DNA of 64,000 bases from contig NZ_BCWE01000004.1 of the NCBI RefSeq assembly GCF_001592105.1, positions 1 to 64,000 of the forward strand. The letters run 5' to 3'. The position numbers were made by a program, and so were the translations under genes. The stretch's first letter is position 1, and each line of letters opens with the position of its first letter. The DNA is from Desulfolucanica intricata (GTDB taxonomy: Bacteria; Bacillota; Desulfotomaculia; Desulfotomaculales; Desulfofarciminaceae). Below are positions 30,730 to 38,582 of this stretch, in pieces. Below the pieces are notes generated by a model. It ran no database searches. It was not told the origin of the DNA and worked only from the letters and a program-made list of their open reading frames with translations.

Positions 30730-31833
30730 GTGACTGGATTGGCTTTAACAACTGCGTTAATAGGTTTACCACTGGTTGGAAAAACCACGATATTTAATAT
30801 TTTAACCGATTCAGAAATTGAAACTTCGGATTTTTTATCCGGAAAGACGGAAACACACGTTGGAATGGCTAAAATTCCTGATAAAAGAGTGCGTTTTCTT
30901 TCTGAGCTGTATAAACCAAAGAAAACTACCTATGCGGAAATACAATTTTCTGATGTTCCCGGCTTAGTACGTGGGTCCAGCCAGGGAAAGGGTGTTGGAA
31001 ATCAATTTTTAAATGCTATTCGTAATGTGGATTTGTTGGTACATGTTGTTCGGGTTTTTGAAAATTCGAACGTCACACATGTCGATGATTCCATTAACCC
31101 GATGCGTGACATTGAAACAATAAATATGGAATTACTATTAGCTGATATGGATATAGTGGAAAAAAGAATTAATCGGATTAGGGGCGGTAAAAAAGTTAAG
31201 AAAGAAGATGCCCTGGAATTGGAGATTTTACAAAAGCTGTTGGAAGGTTTGGAAAATGAAGTTCCTATTCATAATCTGGGGCTAACGGATGAAGAGAAAA
31301 ATAAACTGAGAAACTATAGCTTTTTGACTGAGAAACCCATGATTATGGTGCTGAATCTTGATGAAGAGCAGTATAAGAGTCAAACCTATTCACAAAAAAG
31401 TGAACTGCAGGCTTTTGCCGCTGAGAAAAACCTTCCACTTATCGAAATCTGTGGTAAAATCGAAATGGAAATCAATCAGCTTTCTGATGAGGATAAAGAT
31501 ATATTTTTAGAGGATCTCGGTATTACTGAATCCGGCATAGACCGTTTGGCAAAAGCTGCTTATGATTATTTGAATTTAATGTCCTTTTTTACCTCCGGTG
31601 AGGATGAGGTTAAAGCCTGGACTATAGAAAAAGGCACGAATGCCAAAAAAGCCGCAGGAAAGATCCACTCGGATATCGAGAGAGGTTTTATCAGGGCTGA
31701 GGTAGTAAAATACGAGGATATGGAACGATTGGGATCAATGGTTAAAATTAGAGAAAACGGACTGCAGCGTTTAGAAGGAAAAGAGTACATCGTTGAAGAC
31801 GGTGATATTATTAATTTTAGGTTTAATGTTTAA
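30730..31833 (+). CDS. YchF/Obg-related P-loop GTPase or ATPase, divergent
   Basis: 367 residues. G1 is IGLPLVGKTT (family norm is GLPNVGKST), G3 FSDVPGLVRG, and the G4 position reads MVLNLDEE, resembling the YchF NxxE that favours ATP. The C-terminal TGS-like domain (FFTSGEDEVKAWTIEKGTNAKKAAGKIHSDIERGFIRAEVV...YIVEDGDIINFRFNV) is the DUF933 signature. YchF binds ribosomes in stress control. G1 differences and the length point to the paralogous subgroup rather than canonical YchF. GTG/TTG-type start with GGGGTG. Confidence 0.8.
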   Translation: MTGLALTTALIGLPLVGKTTIFNILTDSEIETSDFLSGKTETHVGMAKIPDKRVRFLSELYKPKKTTYAEIQFSDVPGLVRGSSQGKGVGNQFLNAIRNVDLLVHVVRVFENSNVTHVDDSINPMRDIETINMELLLADMDIVEKRINRIRGGKKVKKEDALELEILQKLLEGLENEVPIHNLGLTDEEKNKLRNYSFLTEKPMIMVLNLDEEQYKSQTYSQKSELQAFAAEKNLPLIEICGKIEMEINQLSDEDKDIFLEDLGITESGIDRLAKAAYDYLNLMSFFTSGEDEVKAWTIEKGTNAKKAAGKIHSDIERGFIRAEVVKYEDMERLGSMVKIRENGLQRLEGKEYIVEDGDIINFRFNV

Positions 31834-31838
31834 AAAAG

Positions 31839-31871
31839 CACCTCTGTCTTATGGGACAGGGGTGCTTTAAT
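31839..31871 (+). terminator. terminator after the YchF-like gene
   Basis: AAAGCACCTCTGTC / GACAGGGGTGCTTT hairpin; T-run is short. Confidence 0.75.
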
Positions 31872-31958
31872 CGGCTTATTGTGAATATTATATATATTAT
31901 TGTACATAAAAAAATACATAAAAACATGGCAATTTTATGTAAAATATCCCAATTAAGA

Positions 31959-31987
31959 TTGTTTTATTATTAAAAATCTGCTATAAT
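31959..31987 (+). promoter_or_regulatory. promoter of the aminomutase riboswitch transcript
   Basis: TTGTTT (31959-31964), 17-bp spacer, TATAAT (31982-31987), about 25 bases before the riboswitch starts. Confidence 0.65.
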
Positions 31988-32009
31988 ATAATTAAACTTA
32001 ATAAGCATT

Positions 32010-32135
32010 CCTCAGTCGCTTAATTCTTTTAAAAAAGAAGCGGGGGAACCATTCTTTTGGGGTGAATCCGTTAAGGTAGGGTTACTTTTCGATCCGAACC
32101 CGGCAGCTAACTTCGTAGGCGTGGAAAGGGAGGAT
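32010..32135 (+). ncRNA. c-di-AMP riboswitch (ydaO/yuaA type)
   Basis: Carries the conserved blocks of this class in order: GCGGGGGAACC, GGGGTGAATCC, TTAAGGTAGGG, GATCCGAACCCG, CAGCTAACTTCGTAGGCG and GGAAAGGGAGG. ydaO riboswitches switch transcription off when c-di-AMP is high, and usually control osmolyte, potassium or cell-wall genes. Here it precedes a glutamate 2,3-aminomutase, an osmolyte enzyme. Confidence 0.95.
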
Positions 32136-32173
32136 AAAACCGGTTCTAAGTAATGCTGTTAATGAAGCCGGTA

Positions 32174-32228
32174 GGCATAAAATCAGTGCTCTTTGGTAAA
32201 ATTGCACTTATTTTATTGGTGCCTTTTT
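32174..32228 (+). terminator. riboswitch-controlled terminator
   Basis: Arms 32174-32189 (GGCATAAAATCAGTGC) and 32204-32223 pair with a small bulge; TTTTT follows (32224-32228). It is placed as the off-state terminator of the c-di-AMP riboswitch. Confidence 0.75.
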
Positions 32229-32296
32229 ACTTCGATTTCCACCCCGAATTATTTTCGGGTTTTTTAATTTGGAATATAAATTCGATTTAAGGAGGT

Positions 32297-33574
32297 ATGA
32301 AGAATATGGCTATTTATCCAATGCCATCGGATGGTAAGGCCTCAGAAAATGAGAAACGAATTATTTCCTTAAAACGAGCGGAAGAATTAAAAAGTCGTAT
32401 ATCTGATTATATGTTAGAAAAGAATAATGTAAAAAACGGCTTTGATTTACAGGAGAAGAGAGATTTAATTAAAGAAAAAATCCTAAAATTAACTCATGCC
32501 ACTGAAAAGGATTGGGATGATTGGCGCTGGCAGATGCGTCACAGAATTACTGAGGTGGAAACAATTCAGAAAATTTTTGATTTTAGTGATGAGGCATTAA
32601 GTGATATTGAAAAAGTAGGAAAAAAATTTCGCTGGGCAATTTCACCTCATTATGCTACATTAATGGAAAGCCGCCAGGATGATCCTATTGTGCTGCAGGC
32701 CGTTCCTAATGGACTTGAATTGATGGATACCTGTGGAATTGATGACCCCATGGGGGAAGAATATACTAACCCGGCCCCGGCGATTACCAGGCGTTACCCT
32801 GATCGTTTGATTATAAATGTTACTAATCAGTGTGCTATGTACTGTCGGCATTGTCAGCGGCGTCGTAATATCGGTGAGATTGATCAGCATAAAACCCAAA
32901 AGACGCTGGAAGAAGCTATCAGATATATTAAAGCAAATAAAGAAATTAGGGATGTGCTGATTACCGGTGGAGATGCTTTGATGCTAAGTAACCAAAGAAT
33001 TGACTGGTTGCTGACTGAACTGGATCAGATCGAGCATGTGGAAATTAAACGTTTGGGGACCCGTACTATTGTGACTTTACCGCAGCGAATCACTCCGGAG
33101 TTATGTGCCATACTGGAGAAGCATCCTCCTCTATATATAAATACCCAATTCAATCATCCCAGAGAAGTTACTCCGGAAGCGGCAAAGGCTTGTGATATGC
33201 TTATTAAGGCAGGGGTAGTTTTGGGTAACCAGGCAGTGTTGCTGAAGGGAGTCAATGATACTCCTACAATAATGAAAAAATTAAATCAGGATTTACTAAA
33301 GATCAGAGTCCGGCCTTACTATATATTTCATGCCAAGCAGGTTACCGGTACGGGGCATTTTATTACCACTGTTGATAAAGGTATTGAGATCATGGAAAAA
33401 CTGCGTGGGTACACTTCAGGTTTAGCTGTACCTACTTATATTATTAATGCTCCTAAAGGTTATGGAAAAACTCCCGTTTTGCCGAATTATATTATAGGGA
33501 AAAATAATCGGGAAGTTACTTTACGTACCTGGGAAAAAAGGGTTATACCCTACCCAAACGGTAAGCATGATTAG
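32297..33574 (+). CDS. eam: glutamate 2,3-aminomutase (makes beta-glutamate)
   Basis: 425 residues of the KamA radical SAM/PLP family. Cluster motif CAMYCRHC (Cys179, 183, 186); PLP Lys in the C-terminal KGYGKTPVLPNY region. Lysine aminomutases use two Asp residues to hold the substrate side chain; here the equivalent places are Lys347 (IFHAKQVTGTGHF) and Asn384 (YIINAPKGYGK), the pair described for glutamate 2,3-aminomutase. The product, beta-glutamate, is a compatible solute. GGAGG just before the start; ATG at 32306 (second Met) is an alternative. The c-di-AMP riboswitch upstream supports an osmotic role. Confidence 0.88.
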   Translation: MKNMAIYPMPSDGKASENEKRIISLKRAEELKSRISDYMLEKNNVKNGFDLQEKRDLIKEKILKLTHATEKDWDDWRWQMRHRITEVETIQKIFDFSDEALSDIEKVGKKFRWAISPHYATLMESRQDDPIVLQAVPNGLELMDTCGIDDPMGEEYTNPAPAITRRYPDRLIINVTNQCAMYCRHCQRRRNIGEIDQHKTQKTLEEAIRYIKANKEIRDVLITGGDALMLSNQRIDWLLTELDQIEHVEIKRLGTRTIVTLPQRITPELCAILEKHPPLYINTQFNHPREVTPEAAKACDMLIKAGVVLGNQAVLLKGVNDTPTIMKKLNQDLLKIRVRPYYIFHAKQVTGTGHFITTVDKGIEIMEKLRGYTSGLAVPTYIINAPKGYGKTPVLPNYIIGKNNREVTLRTWEKRVIPYPNGKHD

Positions 33575-33595
33575 TTTAATTAAAGAGGTGATTTA

Positions 33596-34156
33596 ATGGC
33601 CGTAGCGCAGCATGAAATCCTGCCTGGCAAGGCTTTAATTATAAATCTGAATAAGATATTATTAGGTAATAAAAATTCTTTGCAAGAACTGAATTGGATG
33701 CTTACCGCTAAGCGGATGTCAATTGTCTTAATATATTTGACAGAGCAAAACATGGCTAGTGCCTGGGATTTAATTGGCCGGGAAAACCTGCTTCACCCTG
33801 ATGTATTGGTGACTGAATCAGGTTCTGAAGTTCGCTGGTCGCCTGATTACAGTATTGATCAAGAGTGGGAACGTTATAATTCTGAGCAGCCGTTCTTAAA
33901 TTCGGGCAATGTTTCCTCAATTGAACTTGCCTTGCGCTATTTAAGAGATAAGTTAAGATTAAAAAAACGGGACATAGTTTTGTGCGGCAATAACGAAATA
34001 CTTCCTCTTTTTGAGGCAGGGTATCAGGGAGTGCTGATGAGAGATAAGCATAAATTAAACAAATACCCGTTACCAAATTGGGTGTATAAGGCCGCTAAAC
34101 CTTATGCCGGTGGTATTTTGGAGGGTCTTAAACACTATAACTTTGGAATTAAGTGA
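33596..34156 (+). CDS. HAD-like protein without the catalytic aspartate pair
   Basis: 186 residues, 21 nt after the aminomutase, so probably co-transcribed. It resembles HAD subfamily IIB (sucrose-phosphate phosphatase-like): LVTESGSEVRW matches the TxxGxxI element, and DIVLCGNNEILPLFEAGYQGVLM the GDSxND..ML motif. The nucleophile motif DxDxT is replaced by INLNKIL, and GDxxND by GNNEI. Phosphatase activity is therefore unlikely. A regulatory or binding role with the aminomutase is inference. Confidence 0.6.
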   Translation: MAVAQHEILPGKALIINLNKILLGNKNSLQELNWMLTAKRMSIVLIYLTEQNMASAWDLIGRENLLHPDVLVTESGSEVRWSPDYSIDQEWERYNSEQPFLNSGNVSSIELALRYLRDKLRLKKRDIVLCGNNEILPLFEAGYQGVLMRDKHKLNKYPLPNWVYKAAKPYAGGILEGLKHYNFGIK

Positions 34157-34185
34157 TTAAAATATGATATTATGTTTTATAATCT

Positions 34186-34212
34186 TAGGAGGATATATAT
34201 ATCCTCTTTTAT
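34186..34212 (+). terminator. terminator after the HAD-like gene
   Basis: AGGAGGATAT/ATATCCTCTT hairpin followed by TTATTTTG. Confidence 0.7.
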
Positions 34213-34375
34213 TTTGTGGATAAGTTGAGTTTCTATAGTAGTTAATGTTTACTTTTCTGCTGAGAATTGCTGCTGTATAATTTCCGTCAAGTATGAGTAC
34301 CTTCGGCTGTCTTAACAGTCGCCGGAGGAGGCTTTCTTGTTATATCACCGGGGGATCTGCAAGGGGGGAGTGGAA

Positions 34376-35617
34376 TTGACTGAGAAAGCTGTCTTAATTG
34401 GAATTGAATTGCCCGAAATGCTTACGGAGCAGGTAGAGGAATCTATGGATGAACTGGCCAGGCTTACTGATACTGCAGGTGCCGTGGTGGAGGATACCTT
34501 TATCCAAAGAAGAAAAAAGGCCGATCCTACTTATTTTATCGGAAAGGGGAAGGCTGTCGAGATTGCGGAGCGCTGTAAGGAGCTTGAAGTTGACCTGGTT
34601 ATCTGTGACCGAGAGCTGTCACCGTCTCAGGCACGTAATTTATCGGATCTTATGGGAATAAGGGTTATTGACCGTACCCAGCTGATTCTCGATATTTTTG
34701 CCCGCAGAGCCAGTACGAAGGAGGGCAAATTGCAGGTAGAGTTGGCCCAGCTAAATTATTTACTGCCTCGTCTAATGGGGCAGGGCCGGGTTCTTTCCCG
34801 CCTGGGCGGTGGGATTGGAACAAGGGGGCCCGGGGAAACTAAGCTGGAGATGGACAGAAGACGTCTTCGCAAGCGGATTACAGATTTAAAAAGAGAATTG
34901 GAAGAAGTGAAAAAACACCGGGCACTTTTGCGAAAGGGTAGAAGAGAGCTGCCGTTACCCCTTGCTGCCCTGGTGGGGTATACCAACGCCGGCAAGTCAA
35001 CTCTCTTAAAAACCTTAACCGAAGCAGATGTTTTGGTAGAAGATAAGCTGTTTGCCACTCTGGATCCCACTACACGGCAGGTTCTTCTCCCCAATAATGA
35101 TGAAATACTTTTAACAGATACAGTTGGCTTTATCCAAAACCTCCCTCACCATTTGGTAGCCGCCTTTCGGGCCACACTGGAAGAGATCACCGAGGCGGAT
35201 TTGCTTTTGCACGTGCTGGATGTCAGCCACCCTAACTGCAGAGAACAGTATGATGCCGTACAGGATGTTTTAAAATCCCTGGGAGTGCAGGATAAACTCT
35301 CAGTGCTGGTGTTGAATAAAGTGGACCGGGTAGATGAGCTTGATTTAAGCTTTTGGCAAGCTTCAGGTCAGCCGGTAACGGCTATTTCTGCACTTACGGG
35401 GCAGGGATTGGAATTGCTTTTAGATACAGTGGCTGATGCTCTGGCTTATCGGAGGGTGAAAACCCGCTTTCTTATACCCTATGACAAAGGGTTTTTACTT
35501 GCTCCGGTACATGAAAAAGGTCTGGTATTGAGTGAAAAGCACGGGGAGAAAGGGATCGAAATCGTTGTGGAAATAGAAAAAGTATGGGCAAACAGGATCG
35601 GTGCCAGACTAAAATAA
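34376..35617 (+). CDS. hflX: ribosome-rescue GTPase HflX
   Basis: 413 residues from TTG 34376 (GGGGGGAG in front). The N-terminal HflX domain (KKADPTYFIGKGKAVEIAERCKEL, RTQLILDIFARRASTKEGKLQVELAQLNYLLPRL) is followed by the glycine-rich LGGGIGTRGPGETKLE loop, a coiled coil and the G domain: GYTNAGKST, DTVGFIQNLPHHLVAAF, LNKVDR. HflX splits stalled 70S ribosomes under stress. Preceded by a hairpin (about 34294-34332) that may be a terminator or attenuator. Confidence 0.93.
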   Translation: MTEKAVLIGIELPEMLTEQVEESMDELARLTDTAGAVVEDTFIQRRKKADPTYFIGKGKAVEIAERCKELEVDLVICDRELSPSQARNLSDLMGIRVIDRTQLILDIFARRASTKEGKLQVELAQLNYLLPRLMGQGRVLSRLGGGIGTRGPGETKLEMDRRRLRKRITDLKRELEEVKKHRALLRKGRRELPLPLAALVGYTNAGKSTLLKTLTEADVLVEDKLFATLDPTTRQVLLPNNDEILLTDTVGFIQNLPHHLVAAFRATLEEITEADLLLHVLDVSHPNCREQYDAVQDVLKSLGVQDKLSVLVLNKVDRVDELDLSFWQASGQPVTAISALTGQGLELLLDTVADALAYRRVKTRFLIPYDKGFLLAPVHEKGLVLSEKHGEKGIEIVVEIEKVWANRIGARLK

Positions 35618-35739
35618 TTAGTTTGTAAAGGAAATTATGCAGCAGGAATTTTCAGTTACAAAAAATTAAAGTATAAAAGTTTAGTAATTATGAATAAAAG
35701 TGTTTCTCCAGTCAGATAATAACTTTTAAATGACTGGAG

Positions 35740-35961
35740 GTGATAAATGTGCATGGTGGAAGAATGAGCGAAATGGAAAGATTAAATTTAATGGAGCAGC
35801 TTCGCTCTGAAGAATTATGTGCTAAAAAGGTAAGTATGTATCAAAGCCAAGCTCAGGATCCCGCACTGCAAAGCATCCTACAGCAAACAACAGAAATGTG
35901 TCAAAGACATATTCGTGCTTTACAAGGGATGCTGCAGCAGGAGACAGGTATGACAATGTAA
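35740..35961 (+). CDS. CotF-like small spore coat-associated protein
   Basis: 73 residues; the protein proper probably begins at MSEMERLNL (ATG 35764). A helix pair SEELCAKKVSMYQSQAQDPALQSILQQTTEMCQRHIRALQGML matches the CotF ferritin-like fold. Paired with the next coat gene 23 nt downstream. Expected in the mother cell late in sporulation. Confidence 0.65.
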   Translation: MINVHGGRMSEMERLNLMEQLRSEELCAKKVSMYQSQAQDPALQSILQQTTEMCQRHIRALQGMLQQETGMTM

Positions 35962-35984
35962 TATAGTATAAGGAGGTGCAGTAA

Positions 35985-36281
35985 GTGTTTTTATCAGATA
36001 AAGATATCATGACTGATCTTTTAAACAGTACAAAAATGATGTCAAGTAATTATCATAAGGCAGTTTTGGAGTCAGCTAACGATAGAATTCGAAATACCTT
36101 AATTCAAATTAATAATGAAGAATTGGATATGCAAAAAAGAATTTTTGATATGATGCATGACAAGGGGTATTATCCTGTAGAGCCGGCAAGAACCAGCATT
36201 ACGCCGCCCGACTATACATATCGTCCTATGCAGCAGCCATCAATGCAGCAACCTCACCCTCAACCTCAAATTAGATATTAA
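35985..36281 (+). CDS. CotF-family spore coat protein
   Basis: 98 residues from GTG 35985 (AAGGAGGTG). DKDIMTDLLNSTKMMSSNYHKAVLESANDRIRNTLIQINNEELDMQKRIFDMMHDKGYYPVEPA is the CotF pattern, ending in a Pro/Gln-rich tail (MQQPSMQQPHPQPQ). Structural protein of the spore coat. Confidence 0.82.
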   Translation: MFLSDKDIMTDLLNSTKMMSSNYHKAVLESANDRIRNTLIQINNEELDMQKRIFDMMHDKGYYPVEPARTSITPPDYTYRPMQQPSMQQPHPQPQIRY

Positions 36282-36284
36282 TAT

Positions 36285-36312
36285 AAAGCCCGCTTGCCGG
36301 GCTTTTATTATT
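36285..36312 (+). terminator. terminator after the coat genes
   Basis: AAAGCCCG-CTTG-CCGGGCTTTT with further T residues. Confidence 0.85.
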
Positions 36313-36446
36313 AGATTCACCTTAAAATATAACAATTTACTGACAAATTGTTGACATAATAACCATCCTTAAATATGCTAGTCATAAAGTTAAATTGATA
36401 GTTGGGCATTTAAGAACATAGCTTTTTTGTAGGAGGCGGCGGTAAC

Positions 36447-37277
36447 ATGGAAACAACAATATTTTATAATGGTACTGAAGATTATATCGTTTCCGAGGAT
36501 TTACGTAACAGTGTAAATATAGCTGTTATGCTGAAAAGACCGTTAATAATTAAAGGTGAACCGGGAACAGGTAAAACTTTACTGGCCCGAAGTATTGCTA
36601 AAGCTTTAGGGTTAAAATTAATCATCTGGAATATTAAATCTACCACTAAAGCCCGGGAAGGCCTTTATATTTACGATACCGTGCAAAGACTGTATGACGG
36701 TCAATTTGGGGACGGAGATGTTTCAGATATCGGACGGTATATTAAGTTGGGACAGCTGGGAGAAGCTTTTACAGCTGAGCAGCAAGTTGTATTGTTAATT
36801 GATGAAATTGATAAAGCCGACCTGGATTTTCCGAATGATTTGCTCTGGGAGTTGGATGTGATGGAATTTTATATTCCGGAAACCAGGGAAACCATTAAGG
36901 CCAGACAAAGACCTATTGTGATTATTACCAGTAACGCTGAAAAAGAGCTGCCTGATGCCTTTTTAAGACGCTGTATTTTTCATTATATTGCCTTCCCTGA
37001 CCCGGAAATGATGTCTGAAATTGTGCGGGTGCATCACCCGAATTTGGAAGAACACCTTTTAAAGGAGGCCCTAAGGGCCTTTTATTGGATTCGTAAAATC
37101 AGCGGTTTGCACAAAAGGCCCAGTACCAGTGAACTGTTGGACTGGGTGCAGGCATTGGTAGTTGGCGGAATCCCGGCGGATCGGGTTTGTCAGGAGCTCC
37201 CTTTCCTCGGTGTCATATTGAAACACAATCAGGATATAGATACTGTTCTGAGAAGGCTTCGTGATTATGGAGTTTAA
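36447..37277 (+). CDS. MoxR-family AAA+ ATPase
   Basis: 276 residues: Walker A GEPGTGKT, Walker B VVLLIDEIDKAD, sensor ITSNAEKELPDAFLRRC. MoxR ATPases act with VWA-domain partners as chaperones that assemble or insert metals into enzymes. The VWA gene follows immediately, starting within or 16 nt after the end of this gene. AGGAGGCGG upstream. Confidence 0.88.
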   Translation: METTIFYNGTEDYIVSEDLRNSVNIAVMLKRPLIIKGEPGTGKTLLARSIAKALGLKLIIWNIKSTTKAREGLYIYDTVQRLYDGQFGDGDVSDIGRYIKLGQLGEAFTAEQQVVLLIDEIDKADLDFPNDLLWELDVMEFYIPETRETIKARQRPIVIITSNAEKELPDAFLRRCIFHYIAFPDPEMMSEIVRVHHPNLEEHLLKEALRAFYWIRKISGLHKRPSTSELLDWVQALVVGGIPADRVCQELPFLGVILKHNQDIDTVLRRLRDYGV

Positions 37278-37293
37278 GAACGGGGGGAGAGCA

Positions 37294-38490
37294 GTGTTTA
37301 ATGATTTTTTTTATCTGTTAAAAGAGGAGGGAGTACCCGTATCTCCCACTGAATGGATGACTTTAATGGAAGGTTTAAGTCAAGGTTTGGCTTTTTCCAG
37401 TCTGACCGGTTTTTATTATTTAGCCCGGGCCTGCCTGGTTAAAAGTGAGGCTTACTACGACAGTTACGATTTGGCCTTTCAGCGCTATTTCGGGGAAATC
37501 AATACTCCGGAAGAATTTGTGGAACAGGTTTTAAAATGGTTAGAAAGTGAGCTGTCGGCGCTGGAAACAGACCCCTCAGCGCGGGAAGGTTTTCGCCCTT
37601 GGAATTTAGAAGAACTTCGCCGTTTACTGGAAGACCGGCTAAGCCGCCAGGATTCAAAGCACCAGGGAGGCTCTCACTGGATAGGTACCGGCGGTCATTC
37701 TCGTCTCGGTCATTCCGGAAGAAACTTAGCCGGTTTACGAATAAGCGGGGAATCAGTAAACTGCACGGCAGTTAAAGTTGCCGGGGAACGAAGATACAAA
37801 GATTTTCGCCAGGATGAAGCCTTGGACACCAGGCAGTTTGAGGTGGCTTTACGCAAACTGCGCCAATTGACTACCAGAGAAGAAGGTCCAAAGGATATAC
37901 TGGACTTGGAGGAAACCATAGCTGCTACCTGTAAAAGCGGGGGCATTCTAAAACTGGAATGGACCCGGCCCCGAAAAAATGAGTTTAAGGTTGCTTTACT
38001 AATGGATTCAGGAGGCTCAATGACACCTTACTTACATATTGTTAAACGTCTTTTTACAGCAGTAAATAAATCTTCTCATTTTAAAGATTTAAGATATTAT
38101 TATTTCCATAACTGTATTTACGAGCGTATATTTTTAAATCCTATTTGTGTTCCCCGGGATTCTGTTCCAACTGATGAATTATTTAAAAAGTTGGATTCTG
38201 ATTACCGGATAATTATTGTTGGGGATGCCAGTATGTCCCCGGGGGAATTAACGATGAAGGGGGGGGCTATTGACTGGGGGGTCAGTAAAAATGAGCCCGG
38301 TTTATACTGGTTAAAACAACTGGCCCGGCGGTTTAAGTTTTCGGTCTGGCTAAATCCGAAGCCGGAGAGAGAGTGGAGCAGTACAGACGGGGCGGAGACA
38401 ATCAGTATCATTCGCAGTTTTTTCCCAATGTATGAATTGACAGTAGAAGGACTGGAAAAAGCAATCAAAAAATTAAAGGTTCGTCGATAA
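37294..38490 (+). CDS. VWA-domain protein, CoxE-like partner of MoxR
   Basis: 398 residues from GTG 37294 (CGGGGGGAG in front; FNDFFYLLKEEGVPVSPTEW is the usual N-terminus); starts at 37261/37267 overlap the ATPase gene. The VWA domain starts near FKVALLMDSGGSM: the MIDAS reads D-S-G-G-S rather than DxSxS, so metal binding may be weaker. CoxE-type proteins form the MoxR-VWA maturation pair; no client enzyme (for example a CO dehydrogenase) is encoded nearby. Confidence 0.82.
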   Translation: MFNDFFYLLKEEGVPVSPTEWMTLMEGLSQGLAFSSLTGFYYLARACLVKSEAYYDSYDLAFQRYFGEINTPEEFVEQVLKWLESELSALETDPSAREGFRPWNLEELRRLLEDRLSRQDSKHQGGSHWIGTGGHSRLGHSGRNLAGLRISGESVNCTAVKVAGERRYKDFRQDEALDTRQFEVALRKLRQLTTREEGPKDILDLEETIAATCKSGGILKLEWTRPRKNEFKVALLMDSGGSMTPYLHIVKRLFTAVNKSSHFKDLRYYYFHNCIYERIFLNPICVPRDSVPTDELFKKLDSDYRIIIVGDASMSPGELTMKGGAIDWGVSKNEPGLYWLKQLARRFKFSVWLNPKPEREWSSTDGAETISIIRSFFPMYELTVEGLEKAIKKLKVRR

Positions 38491-38493
38491 AAT

Positions 38494-38530
38494 AAGGCTT
38501 TGTGTTTAACACAGGGCTTTTTGTTTTTTA
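38494..38530 (+). terminator. terminator after the MoxR/VWA pair
   Basis: AAGGCTTTGTGTT/AACACAGGGCTTTTT hairpin with T-run. Confidence 0.75.
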
Positions 38531-38582
38531 TATAGAAAAAGTTATAATGGTAGAAGCAATATATGGTTGGGAGGTCTTTTTC

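Noticed and set aside
32297-33574. Lysine 2,3-aminomutase (ablA)
   Set aside because: The two aspartates that bind the lysine side chain are replaced by Lys347 and Asn384, the glutamate-specific pair, and no ablB-like acetyltransferase is adjacent.
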